In this document: positions 45,640 to 57,576 of the stretch, one piece after another
Layout of the letters: each line of letters begins with the position of its first letter
Position numbering within the stretch: the first letter of the stretch is position 1
From: Acanthopleura granulata
Lineage: Eukaryota > Mollusca > Polyplacophora > Chitonida > Chitonidae
DNA length: 64,000 nt
Assembly (NCBI GenBank): GCA_016165875.1
Contig: JABBOT010000082.1
Location: 5,135,168-5,199,167, forward strand
Reading direction: 5' to 3'
Translations under genes and position numbers: made by a program
Notes under the pieces: generated by a model
Seen by the model: only the letters and a program-made list of their open reading frames with translations
Database searches by the model: none
Told to the model about the DNA's origin: nothing

Positions 45640-48600
45640 AAGGCAGCTAGGGGCTTCTAGTGCATACCTCGAATACATTGAACGCTCATGTAACATTGAT
45701 TATTTTAATTATCGAAAACAATGATCCAATTTGGTACGCGATTTGGATATTGATTTCATTCATTGTGTCCGAAAATTTCTTAGTGTTTTCTCGCATTACT
45801 GAAAACTGTTTACTGCTCCTCTTTTCATGGATCTTCGTAATGTCTTACTTGGTACAGTTTCTTAGATCATTGGCTGTCTTGTATTGTTCTGAAATTTGGT
45901 GTTGCGATTATTAGCCAGGAACGCGCTTTTATAGTCATCTGCTCATAGAGATGTCTGTTTTTATGCCTGGATTCATAGACGTGTAAGGAAGGTGGTGAAA
46001 GACTGTTTTATATCAAAGGTATCGACAAATGCTTTACTAGTGCTCAAGGATGTTTCACCGAGAAGGTGCAACAAGCGAAGCAGTGCCTTGTGAAAACCAC
46101 TGTTCCTCTCCGTAATGTAGGTGTACATGTACTTGGAAACCTCCGAAATGAAAATACGGACTACAGCAACCTACACATTAATACAAAAGACTACAGCAGA
46201 GAGAACAAAACAAGAGCAGCGAAGACTGTGATGGTTGGCAAAAGATCACACGTTTCTAGAAAGTACATCCTTTTATCAGTCTACTTCAGTTAGGGTTTTA
46301 TTCCAACTTCTCATGTCAGTACATAAATAGCTTACACGCGACTAGCACCATAGCCAAAATAGAATTAGTTTAAAAATGAAGGGATGTCAACGTCAATATA
46401 TTAGAGGTCACGCGTCCAAAATTTAGTGCCTTTTCACATATTGCAGGGAACAATGTGGAGCATAGAGAAAATCAACATTTCTGGTATTTGTTTTGTTTCT
46501 TTTTTATTTGAGGAAACGATATTTTGGTATCTTATAATCGCGGATGTCTTGGTTTTCGCTACTGAATGGAGATTGCTCTATTGCTTTTTTGTTTTGTTTT
46601 GTTTTTTTTTCATTTTGTATATGAGGGAAAACAAGACTTTTCGTAACATAGATGAGAGACATTTTTTTCTGACATTATTTGGAGAATTTAGGACAAAATT
46701 CTTGTTTCACTCCAATTTGATACCCTGTGGGACAACAACCTGGTCGCCTGGTGTCACACAATGGAAGCTCTCGACTGACTTAGTTGTGTAGAGGAACAAA
46801 GCGCCCTCGAGGTATCAATCCATTAAAATGTCAGTTGTTGGAAGCCGGTTCCCAGACCGTTGTGTGTCACATCCGAACTAAACTCCAGGCAGGGACAAAG
46901 CATTTTCACCACTCTGGATGGACAGAGTGACTTTGTCACTCGCTTCTCTTGTCAAAGCGGAAACAGACAGGGAAAAATCATTTTCACCATTCTGGTTGGA
47001 CAGAGTGACTTTTTTGCTCACTCTTCTGGTAAAAATGTAAACCCTAGCTGGCGGGTTTGAGTCTAAATAGCTGCGTGATAATAAAGTGCAAAATTACACA
47101 CCGATCACTCTGGATTCTGTAGAACTTGGTTTCTGTGGGAAACTAGGTAATTAACATCCCTGTGCTTTTCCCTGAGAAAGGAAAGAACACAAAATTGCCA
47201 AGATCATAAAATTCATAACTGTTCTTGTTTACCATAGCTTATCGATTAGAAAGAAGAACAAAATTTCTTGTGCCATCATGGCATCTTTCCACCGCACTTT
47301 CAAGAGATAAATAAATGAGTCATTTGATCGTGCAGTTGCATTATTAGATGTAAGAAAGTATTTATCATTGCTGAGACCGTGCTTTCTTTCAGACAGCTTT
47401 TCTGGCAGACAGCATGCGAATGCTGTTCCAATGACCAGACGCAAATTAAAATATTTTTCTCTCTCGATAAATAGTACTAGTGTTCGAAAGATGAAATTAG
47501 TGGCTGACGCGCTGAAGGCACATCAAGAACGTCAGGGAGTTGTGCCGTTACAAATAAACAGGGTGAAGCCCGCCTTGTGTGGACAGATTGACCGTTCTTT
47601 CCGAAGCCGCAACACTGTAGTATTACTGAGTAATTCGAAATTTTCCAACTCACCAGCTGTTATTAAACTGGCCAGTATGAGTATAACGTATAGATTGCTT
47701 TTTTGCACATGTTTATCTGCTGGTGACGGTATTACGTCATTAGCAGATAATCATGTAAACAAGCATGGGAAAACCAATTCGTCTCCATGTAAAGCAGTTC
47801 ATTACATGGAATGATATAGTGGAGCGATCATCTGGCTTATTTATTGACTCGTATTATAATCTCACTGGTTCTTGTGTTTATAACGGAACTTGCATTTACG
47901 TCACTTTTGGGTGCCCTGGCTGGTTCAGATGTGTAGTGGATTGTCCATATAATGAATGTAATGAATATAATCTCAATACCTAAACCGAATTCTTCATACA
48001 GGTGAATTATTCTTGAGTAAAACATAAAACACAAATCAAATAAATAAGTGACCATGATGGGCCCTTTGTGTTTTTATATCCCACCCAAAACTACTTTGAA
48101 CTTTACGACATGAATAGAGCTTAAATAAAGAGAAAACAACCACCACGGATCACAATAGCTAACATCAAATAACGGGAGATTCTGATGGTTTGCACAAAAG
48201 GGTACACATTGTAATGAAACACACCGTTTCCTGCCGTGACGCTGCAGTGCCAGTGTATTATGTAAGTGCGTTACGAGCACGGATGCATCGAAAATTGAGA
48301 CGTAATAGAGGAAGGGCAAAGAAACACATAGATTTAGACAGCTTTTGTTAAAGGCTGGAACGAGTTTTACGAGTTCCCCATTATTATGTTTTGGCTAAGT
48401 AGTCGATGCCTGTAAACGCTAAACACGCTGGAAGATTCACAATAACTTTTACTTTGCTCTAAATGTTCTGCTGTGTAAAGGTCATATAGACGGCGTGTGT
48501 TTAGCTGTAAACTGAACGCGTAAACAGATGATAGATGATAGAAGCGTGTGTGAGCGTAACAGTAAAAGAAGATCAATACCCTAGATTTCATTTTCTTCAT

Positions 48601-48990
48601 TTTCATGATAAATATACATCTTCAAGTAATTTAATTAGAATAAAATAAATAAAGTAAGATTAAAGGTAGTGCAATATACGGATACATAAAAGTACGGAGT
48701 CGTAAAAGTGACATGGTGCAAAAGAGAAATATTGGTATGAAATGGAAAAAAAAAAAAAACAAAAACAAAAGAAAAACAGAAACACGCACAGTATTTAAAT
48801 TTCCCCGTGTGTGTGTATTTTTTAAATAAATCGTGCGCACGAAATCTTCCCTGAGTCGTGCTTTCCAGATACCTGACCAACAGAAACGTAGAATTATCTC
48901 GTCAGCACGACTGACATGTAGTAAAGATATAGTGCGAACAACTTAGCAGAGATCGTGCTCTCGACATCTGTCGTACGCATGAAATCTCTA
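45640..48990. other. Repeat-rich stretch without recognised gene
   Basis: Contains a duplication near 46890-47040 (GGACAGAGTGACTTTGTCACTC at 46920 against GGACAGAGTGACTTTTTTGC at 46998, 78 bp apart). It also has a dispersed repeat (AGAGTAAAAC/CACACGTTTC-type words at about 46190-46350) that recurs at 50530-50680 and 50880-50970. No coding exon recognised. Confidence 0.4.
47995..48050 (+). mobile_element. SINE tail remnant
   Basis: TACAGGTGAATTATTCTTGA, GTAAAACATAAAACAC and AAATCAAATAAATAAG are the last 50 bp of the SINE consensus; nothing else of it remains. Confidence 0.55.
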
Positions 48991-49075
48991 CTAAACTGTG
49001 CTCAAGAGATAATTGTGCGTTTCTACAGGTCAGTTATCTTGAGAATACGACTTAGTGAAGATGTCGTGCAAAATT
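48830..49075. repeat. Cryptic repeat of GTGC/GAGAT words
   Basis: TCGTGC, GCACGA, AGAGATCGTGCTCTCGACAT and GTGCTCAAGAGATAATTGTG recur in both orientations, forming locally palindromic units that alternate through the segment. Confidence 0.45.
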
Positions 49076-49275
49076 ACTAATATTTTTCTTTTGCACTATG
49101 TTTTACATCAATTTTTTTACCAGATTACCTTGCCACTAAATTATCTAAAAAAATAAATAGAACAATATATAAACTTTTTTGCAATGTGGCATCTAATCAA
49201 CTGGATTTCCACTTTTGCTTGATTTAAACACATAAGCTAGGGTGTGGATATGGGCTGTTAATCTGAGTCGATTTG

Positions 49276-52200
49276 CTATCTACTTTTTCCGGTGAAAATG
49301 ACAAAGTTAAACACCTGTATAATGGCTATGACTGACGTGATAATAAGGATGGAAAGCACTGGCCAGTAAAAGCAATCTTGGCCGTAACAGATGGCACCTG
49401 CTAAACCAAACTTCATCAATTGCAAATCATAGAAGTAGCCAATCATTACCTGCAATGCGATTTGAAATACGCTGGACAACGTGTACATTACGCTGGTGAC
49501 TAAGCCGTAATGAACGCGTCCAAAACGATCTAGAATAATGGCAACCGGGGTTGGGACCCCCGCACCTATACCAATTGCTGACAGGGAGACGATAAGGAAC
49601 ATATTTGAAGCGCGGAGGGAGAATAGACAAATAACCATGCTGACACAAAAGGTCACATAGCTCAACTGCAGAAGAAACAATCCATTCCAGTGAGAGCGAA
49701 ATGCATCATAAAACACTCCAAAGAATATTCGGGTAAGAAATATCACACATGACATAACGAACACAGTGTGCAGAGGATTAGACATACCTGCGGACTGCGC
49801 GACTGTGGTAATGTTGTACAGGCAAGTAAACCCGGAACCAGAGAAAACAGCCGAGGTAAAAAAGACAAGCTGGAAAAATGGAGACTTTAACATGTCCTTC
49901 ACAGATGTTGTTGCTTGTTCCTTCCCAAGGTTATTGGATTGTTCAACTTCTGGTTCAGTGTGAAGTGGCTTTTCATTGCTGTTGACCGCAGAGTATAGGA
50001 AAAGCAAACACGGGCAGTACGTGACAGCTGAAGCCGCAGATACTGAGAGGAAAAATCCAGACAAATTTTCCTGAAAATAAAATTCCACAAGTGCACCGTA
50101 ACAAATTTTGCCCATGCAGCAGGCGGCAAGATAGATGGCAACAAGTTTCCCGGTATGTTTCTTTGGAAGAATTTCCACACACACTCTCGTGCAAGCGAAG
50201 AATCCAATGTTATAAAGAACTGCTGTAAAAGAAAGAATTAAGTCTTGAGGGTAATAAAGCAATGAATGAACGATTAAGGCTTAGTCAGTATTGTTCTAAG
50301 TATTGGTAATGGTTTTGTATCAAAACAGGGTAACCAGAAAGAGTTGTCAGTTGTAAACGACCTGCCGCAATGACTAGTTTGCAGCTTCCAAGGCAAAAAT
50401 GTGTTCATAGGCGCAAATTTTCAGATCTTAAAGGATGTAACTCTGAAACCCGAACATAGAAGAAGAAATATAACTCAAGCCAAAGTAGAGAGCACGCGTC
50501 AGGTTCAAGACATATTGAAAAATAAAAGACTCCAGCATAGAGAGTAAATCCAGGGAAGCAACGCCAATCTGATAGCTGGGAAATGGTCACACGTAACCTG
50601 TTAAATCCGGTCTCTTGTCAATTTACCTCAGTTAAGGTTTTATTCTAACTCTTCATGTAAGTATTTTAAGAAGTAACAACTTAGACTCCTCTAGAACAAT
50701 GGATGAAACAGAAGTAAGTAAGAAATATACCTGTATGCTAAACGTCATTGGTCTGGAATTACTCAACATGCTGTGTTACCATCGGATTTTATTCAATAAC
50801 ATAAAAACAATGCAAACGGATCAGGAATCAGTAAGATGTTTAGCTCACCGGCGGAATTCCGGTCTGTGCATGAATACTATAGAAAAGACTACAGCATAAA
50901 GAGTAAAATAAGAACAGCAACGACATTCTGATATTTTGCAAATTGTCACATGTTACCTCTTTATTCCGGATTCTCGTCATTTGAAACACCTACAAAAAGA
51001 GCTTTCACAATGGAATACTCACAAACAATTAGCTGTACGAGGCAAATCAGACTAGGCCATGAATGAAACAGTTGGTTGTAATGTGCAGTAAGAGAGAAAA
51101 GACCGCTTGAGGCCGGTGCTCCAAGGGCAATTATAAAACAGGTGGTTTTGAAGCCGAATAGCCACGTACACATGGTCTCCAAGAACCCACAGGCCACGCC
51201 TAAGGCACTCATACAGGCCACCAGTTCTTCTGAAATGAGGGACAGATTTTATTAACAGTCTTGCGGTTGTCAATGTCCGCCTTCTCCGAGAGGAAAAGTT
51301 GAGTATACAGCCGTACTGAAAAATAATTTATTAAGATGACAGCCTTCAGTTCCCTAGGATGGATTCACCCGAAGTGCGCGGTTAGAACCAATCGTCTTTT
51401 GACAGCTGACTTGTGAACATCCCCACTTGTTGGGCCTCCGATGTCAACCAAAGGCCGTGCACTTTATGTACATTTCATTTGTAGAAATCATTGGAGACAA
51501 TAGCCTGCATCGTACTTCATGATGACCTATAAACAGCCAGCTCAAAAAGTGTGACTGATCTGAACGATGGGTTAATGATTGTTTTCCCAATATATGACTT
51601 TATAGAATCTGAACGCTCTGCAAAATAGTGCGTTCAGGCGTTGGCGCGGTCAAATACGAAGGCCACTAGAGGTGCCCTCCGCAAATATGGTATGCACATG
51701 CAACTCTGTCTGTGAATGAAAATCATTGCGCCTGATGTTTGGAAACGGACGGGTATCAAACACAGGGCATGTTATCTCACAAAATGTCTACATCAGCGGA
51801 GAGAGTAAAACAACCTGTCGTTGTAACCTTATTGGAGATTGTAGTTTTTCCGCCCTTTGAAACATTATTCGTCATTGTAGCTTGATCGCCGTTTGGAGCA
51901 TTATCGGAGATTGTAGCTATTATCAGTCATTGTGAGATTGCCAGGGAACCTCTGCTATCCCCCAACCATAAACCTGGACATCGTTTTATCAGTGAAAATT
52001 TCCAAACTCCACGTTAACAGAAATCGTTGCATTGTGGATCGTATGCACTACTTTGGATCATTGTGATATTCAAGATTACAGTATAGAGAGTAAAACCCGA
52101 GGTGTCACCATAGTGTGATAGTTGGCATATGGTCAAGTAGCAACTCACACACCTCCTTGTACCGTGGCTTAAGTACAATTAGGTGAGAAAAAAAATTGGA

Positions 52201-54307
52201 GTGACCCTGCCATATTCGCTGCTGTTGGTATTACGTGTTGTAACGTAATCACACACTGTGGCTTTATCGGCGGTTGTTACATTATTGGCCTTTGCAAGTT
52301 CTTCATGTTATATGTCAAAACAAACCATAATTCTCCAAGGCTTGGCCTCATTGGGTTATTGGACAAAGATGAGTTCACCTTAGCATTTCGAGCAATTGTA
52401 CCACGCAAAATACATTGCAGTTGACATGGCTGTTTTCCTTGGCCTAAATCGTCCTAAGCCCTGGTGCTAAGAGGTGTGTAAGCTTCTACTGTTTTAGCGG
52501 TTACAGGAACAAGTGAGAATAAAACCTTTTCAGGCGCCGTTGGTCCTTGTAAAACAATCGCCATTTTAATATTATCCATCACTCTAACACAATCCTTCTT
52601 TTTAGCATAATTAGCAATTGTACAGGTAGCACAATCAGACACTACAATATTACCGCTCATTGAAAGAAAACTACACTCCCCAGAGGAAACAGCCTATCTG
52701 ATCTTACAATGATTCAACGTCATAGACCACAACCGCCGTCACAAGCTACAACTGCCTAATCCAGTGTACCAAGGTGGTTCCGGAAACGCTTTCACGCTAG
52801 GAGATATCAGCTGGTTTTAACCTGTGGCGTAAATGTTCGGAGTTGTCTGTCATTGTAACATGTAATAACATAGGGACAGCACATTGTTTTAATGTTACAT
52901 GTTTTAATCATAACAAGTACATGGGTGAACAACACTCCGTAGCCTTTCCAGACCATTGTGTAGTGGAGGGAGCAAGTTTTTTTGGTCATTTCATCTTAAA
53001 AATTTACACATATACTTAAGTTTCAACTACAACCCTAGCAGCTTACTACAGTCTCTAAGTGACCAGAGCGTTCGGCGCCTGGACCAATTATGTCACAGCC
53101 CAGACAGAATGGCACCGTTATTACGACAGTTTCCTCTGTCGTAATAACTGTTAGAAAAAATGTTTTACTGAAATAAGCATAATATTGTGCAACCTTGTTG
53201 GCGAACTGAACTTAGAACAGGCATTGTCTTTCACTTTAAAAATTGCTGAGTGTTTCTTCTTTTAGGAATTCGTGGTAATGTCCTACTTTATATAGTTTAT
53301 TAGATCTTTGATGTGTTGAAAATCGCTTTGATATTGGTTTCATGATAATTGATTTGGAAAGTCCATTATGGTGAATCTTCTTCGACACGTTGCGTTATCA
53401 GCCATTACAATATTGTCGGCCAACACAATAGGTTATTGTAGGTGAAACTGTCGTTATGTTTAGGAATATCCAAACTCTAAACTGGCAAGAGATGACAGCT
53501 GGATAATTTCCAGTAAAAACATTAATACATCACTGATGCAAAGTTTTTAAATCGTCAGGTGTCTGTAGATGATTTAATGAATGATAGGGTTGGATTAGCA
53601 TCCATGATCATTAAATCAACATTGGAGTCTCTCTCTTGTTGGCTTATTCTCCTGCCTTGTGTTGGGAGGTCTGCCGACTGGCTCCCAACAAAAAAAATAG
53701 CCGCCGCCGAATAAGTGAAAGTATTCTTGAATACGGCGCAAAACACCAATAAATAAATATATATCATATTGCTTTTAGGAAGAGTTGCACTCAAACTGCA
53801 ACTGAGATACCTAAATTTTAAATCGACATGGAAAACATCTACTGACTACGAATTTGATTTTTGAATTCGATTTGATGCCTACAATAATCATTGTCTTATG
53901 TTCATCACTGAAAGCCTATGACTGCTTCTTTCTTACATGTCACCAGCTTTATTTACTGTTTATATATCATGTCTACATATTCCTTCGGGCACTGCATTTT
54001 TAACTTGTTCTGGTAATGTCAGTTTTGGGGGGTAAAAGTTGGAATTGAGTAAAACAAAAAGCAGCAAAGGATACTGCAGAACAGAAGTCAGCACAAGCTA
54101 TTGAGTGATGAATATATTACACTAAAACAGATACCCGTCTACGAACCAGAAATGCCTCTCACCTTGTGTCTGGGTCAAGTTGAACGTTTCTTTCAGTTGC
54201 AACGCATACACGTTAAACGAGAAGTCCAATCCGGAAATCATGGCACAAAGTATGCTGAAAGAAAAACCTAGGCAAAAAGAGCATATGGGTGACAATGACC
54301 AAAACAT
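49276..54307 (-). CDS. Major facilitator superfamily transporter, three exons
   Basis: Minus-strand exons 54163-54307, 51023-51229 and 49276-50222 join at phase 1 boundaries to 432 residues with roughly twelve hydrophobic spans. Exon 1 starts at an ATG followed by the first membrane helix and SGLDFSFNVYALQLKETFNL-TQTQ. Exon 2 holds helices 2-4. Exon 3 has ILPKKHTGKLVAIYLAACCM, a charged central loop (KPLHTEPEVEQSNNLGKEQA) and a second helix set including AIGIGAGVPTPVAIILDRFG and YDLQLMKFG. The architecture resembles nodulin-like/MCH1-type transporters of the facilitator superfamily. Substrate cannot be told. Introns hold dispersed repeats but no other gene. An in-frame ATG further upstream (54406 region) is less likely because it adds a non-hydrophobic leader. 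Confidence 0.8.
51800..52350. repeat. Cryptic CATTGTAGC / GGAGATTGTAG repeat in MFS intron 1
   Basis: Words of the form ATTATCGGAGATTGTAGCT, ATTATTCGTCATTGTAGCTT and TTATCGGCGGTTGTTACATTATTGG recur at 25-40 bp spacing, with further weak copies to about 52640. Confidence 0.4.
53630..53765 (+). mobile_element. SINE 3' remnant in MFS intron 1
   Basis: GTTGGCTTATTCTCCTGCC, GGGAGGTCTGCCGACTGG, TAGCCGCCGCCGAATAAGTG, AGTATTCTTGAATACGGCGC and AAAACACCAATAAATAAATA are the diverged 3' part of the plus-strand SINE with its head missing. Confidence 0.75.
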
Positions 54308-54939
54308 GGCGACTTGTAAATGAAGTCGACAACGAAAACTGTGTGAAACTTCAGTAACGTGGTGGGCGCACACTTCTCTCAACGTGTACGTTAATGCCAC
54401 TATCAACCTGACTTACTTATCCACTTATTTTACCGGTATACTGGTATATTTATAAACTGTTCGGGTTTCTGCTTGCATTGAGCCTTGAGGCGATGAAGTA
54501 TCAGTCATGGGCGACAGCGGAAAACATGGTGACTTGTAAATCAACTTAGTTTAAAGGGGTTTTTTTCACTATGGAACCGCTGACCGTGACATCCAGACAA
54601 TATGGTCTTGGTGTGTGCCTTTCACAGGACATGTGTGAGATGAGGCATGGAATGGTGCGATGAATTTTAACTAATTTGGCTGATTTCAAACACGGCCATT
54701 AAAGTGGTGGTGATGTTATCTCCAGGGCTGTATGGCCTAGTAACACACATGCATACTGGTATATTTATAAGCTTACATTGAGGTTTTCTGCTTACATTGA
54801 GCCCGAGGCGATGAAGTATCAGTCGTCCTAGTTTTCAGTAAATCTTGTGCACGTTCCAAACTGGGATAAGAGCCTCCGCTCGGCGGTACTTTTAACTGCT
54901 GTTTCAATCAGTTAATTAGCACTTCACCGTTTTCGGCCC

Positions 54940-55480
54940 GTAGAAATGCTTTGCGTACAGCAGCAACATGGGGAAGGACACTGTCGTGTTGAAGTGTTAC
55001 CTCATGGCGGCGGACAAACGGAACGAGGGGCCTCAGTGGCTCAGTCGGTTAGCGCGCTAGCGAGGCGCAATGACCCAGAAGCCTCCCACCAATGCGGTCT
55101 CTGTGAATTCATGACCAGCTCATGTTGGCTTCCTCTCCGACCATAGGTGGGAAGGCCTGCTAGCAACCAGCGGATGATCGTGTGTTTCCCCAAGGCTCTG
55201 CCCGATTTCCTCCCACCATAATGCTGGCCGGCGCCCTACAAGTGAAATATTCTTGAGTACGGCGTAAAACACCCATCAAATAAATAAATAAATAAACAAA
55301 CGTGACGAATATTGGGTACAGGATTTCATCACGGTATCTTACCTCATTGAAGTTACCGTTGATGAAATGAAGTTGAGTGCGATGGCCATGGCTTATCCCC
55401 GCCCACACAAGCACCCCACCACCACCGTGTTGCACTCTACGCCGATGGTGGCGTAGATGTGTGAAACACTGGATATTAAA
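54940..55480 (-). mobile_element. Tc1/mariner-like transposase relic split by a SINE
   Basis: Minus-strand translation right of the SINE (55310-55470) reads FTHLRHHRRRVQHGGGGVLV and then WAGISHGHRTQL..FINGNFNEVRYRDEIL, the Tc1 transposase region with the GSVMVWGGIS-like block. Left of the SINE (54940-55013) the same strand continues LQHDSVLPHVAAVRKAFL, corresponding to the QQDNARPH block. Both halves lie on the same strand in the right order. The rest of the transposon is not recognisable. Confidence 0.75.
55027..55295 (+). mobile_element. Full-length SINE inserted in Tc1 relic, with target-site duplication
   Basis: GGGGCCTCAGTGGCTCAGTCGG (A box) opens the copy. TGTGAATTCATGACCAGC (worn B box), CTCCCACCATAATGCTGGCC, TATTCTTGAGTACGGCGTAA and an AAATAAATAAATAAATAA tail follow. 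Flanks are ACAAACGGAACGA (55014-55026) and ACAAACGTGACGA (55296-55308), 11 of 13 bases equal, a typical LINE-made duplication. Confidence 0.93.
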
Positions 55481-55489
55481 GTTCAAGGC

Positions 55490-56880
55490 AAATGCAGCGC
55501 TCGTGTAACATTTGTGGTGTGGTGAGGATTGAAACTAGACGCAGAAAAAAAGCTGATCACAGTTGGGTAGACGTGATAAGAGTCGATGGAAAACCAACCA
55601 GGCTCGTTGGGAACAGAAAATTACATGTCAGTTTCACAGATGACATTGTCCCACCGCGTTTCGTTGGAATTCAGTCAACTTCAAGTTTAAGTTCATTTTT
55701 TCATCAGAAACACAACGCATTAAATGGGTTCATTGCATGGATATGATGTAGAGCACAGACGTGCCACAAGTGGAAGTTCATCGTGAACTTTAGTAACATC
55801 TGGTGTCACTAGCATGTTCTAACTGTACGTGTTTTCCTTCTGGAGGGGTGATTATACATGAAACTCTGTGTAAACGTTGTTAAGTATGACTCTCCATCCT
55901 ATATCTAGCACATTCTCCGCATGGATGTCTTCAACAGAGCAGTTCTGTAAGACATGCTAAACACCATATAAAGCTTGTTAGGTCATCATCCAGCGCAAGC
56001 CACCATTTAATAGTGAAATGGGTTACCATGGAACACAAAGTGGAGGTTCAGACCCAGCCCTTGATATGGAATTTGGATATTTTCTTCATTCTCTTACTTT
56101 GCCGGGAAAACTATACACGACAATAAGGCTCCAGCGGACATTTGTGCTATGTGATGTTCATATCTGTACCTCACATGCGGGAAAGTTTATGAGTAAGTTG
56201 CTAAAATTCGATGATTTTTATCGACCAATCCGTTTCCTTCAGAGAGTTGCAAAAATCTTGAGTGTGTCATGAAACAACAATGAAAGCAAAAATTAATAAA
56301 TAATTAAAATAACGCGAGGTACTTTCACGGGCAGATGGGTAATTCTACATAAACTACCGTTGTAGATTGTTGAGCCTGTGTGTCAATACTGGGCCTATAC
56401 CTCTAATAACCAGGTATATTACTTATTAGCCGTTAACGATTTACGTGGGCGCACAAGTGATCACTATCGAAAGATCAATAAGTCTTTCTGACGTAGGGAT
56501 AGATAATTTTAGAGAAAGTTTAAAGAAAATTCCGTCTGATGGTTGCATATTTTATGTTGTGATTTTTTTTTTTTTTTTTTCACCTTTAGCTCATGTACTT
56601 GAATATAAATGATGGCATTTAAAAGTGATTTGATTATTTCTTGGACGTGCCCTGTTTGGCTCGAAATCTGATCGAGGAGTAGTCTATGGAAGTTGACTAC
56701 ACCTAAAAGCACCCAAGACATCACGCTGACTGAAAACAACACGAAAGGTTGGCGCCGCATTCATGGGAAACACAAAAACCAATGGGAGTTTATTCAGATT
56801 TGAGGACGGAAACATACACAAGTCCGTGAGCTTGACCTGTGGACACGTGCCTGCTCATGGATGATTGATTTTTTTGTCCA
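55490..56880. other. Gene-free stretch left of the Polinton
   Basis: No gene recognised. A homopolymer T tract lies near 56563-56580 and a G tract at 56893-56908 marks the beginning of GC-richer DNA. GATCAATAAGTCTTTCTGACGTAGGGATAGATAATT (56476 onward) resembles 44240-44280 and is part of a dispersed repeat. Confidence 0.4.
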
Positions 56881-57198
56881 TAAATGGAGCAGCGGGGGGG
56901 GGGGGGGGACGGGGGTATGCTAACTAATGGAAGGCACCCTGCCCCACGGGCAGCTCATGTTCTGGCCTAGAGCGGATCTTAGGCATCCACGTACATAGAT
57001 AATTGGAAATTGTGAATGTAGGCCGGAGCCCGTTCGCGTACATAAAAGATAATAATTATTTATGTAAGCCGGAACTTAAGTACGTTCTGGTCTACGTCAT
57101 ACAGGAAAACTTCAGTGACGGCTCATCACCCTCTCCGGCCGGGTTTTTCCATTTTTAAAGACACCCAGGTCATTCCTGATATACCAGTACAATCCAAC

Positions 57199-57576
57199 AT
57201 GCCCAAGGGACACAACACGTGCAAGTGGCTCACTTTAAGTTCAACAGATCTCTGCGGTAAAAGCTGCCATGGGGATTTCTGTAAGGTTCACCTGGCAAGA
57301 CTCCATAAGGGCTCATGTACACAGCCTTGCCGAATTTGCGTTACTAACAAATTAAGGCTTTTTCTCGCGTGTGGATATCGAAATGCGGGGCGGTGTGATA
57401 AGAGGCTATGGCAGACAGAGTTGGCACGTCTGGCCGCTTTTAAAATTCCCATTTTGAGACGAGGTCCCATTTGGTATACCCATCCAGGAGGTGTGATAAG
57501 AGAGCATGGAAATTCCCATTTACAGTACGAGGCCTCATATGGTATACCCATCCAGAAGTATTATTACTATGGATGA
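57199..57576 (+). CDS. Polinton small zinc-binding protein
   Basis: The ATG at 57199 opens a protein with CKWLTLSSTDLCGKSCHGDF, then CKVHLARLHKGSCTQPCRIC. The closely spaced Cys and His residues indicate one or two zinc sites. I recall similar Cys-rich proteins in Polinton-type elements of marine invertebrates; the role is unknown. The C-terminal third (after about residue 60) is probably not original, because it runs through a locally duplicated segment (GGTATACCCATCCAG at about 57474 and 57540) and lacks the expected final Cys pair. Confidence 0.5.
   Translation: MPKGHNTCKWLTLSSTDLCGKSCHGDFCKVHLARLHKGSCTQPCRICVTNKLRLFLACGYRNAGRCDKRLWQTELARLAAFKIPILRRGPIWYTHPGGVIREHGNSHLQYEASYGIPIQKYYYYG

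Noticed and set aside
46426..46791. 121-codon hydrophobic open frame
   Set aside because: Low-complexity T-rich sequence produces a Phe/Leu-rich peptide; no homology seen.
47368..47814. 148-codon plus-strand open frame
   Set aside because: No domain, signal or splice context recognised; probability of chance is not negligible in this much DNA.
47765..47983. Short Cys-containing frame
   Set aside because: The cysteines do not fit a known small domain and no splice partners are visible.
55492..55746. 84-codon plus-strand frame
   Set aside because: Adjoins and partly opposes the Tc1 relic; no family resemblance.
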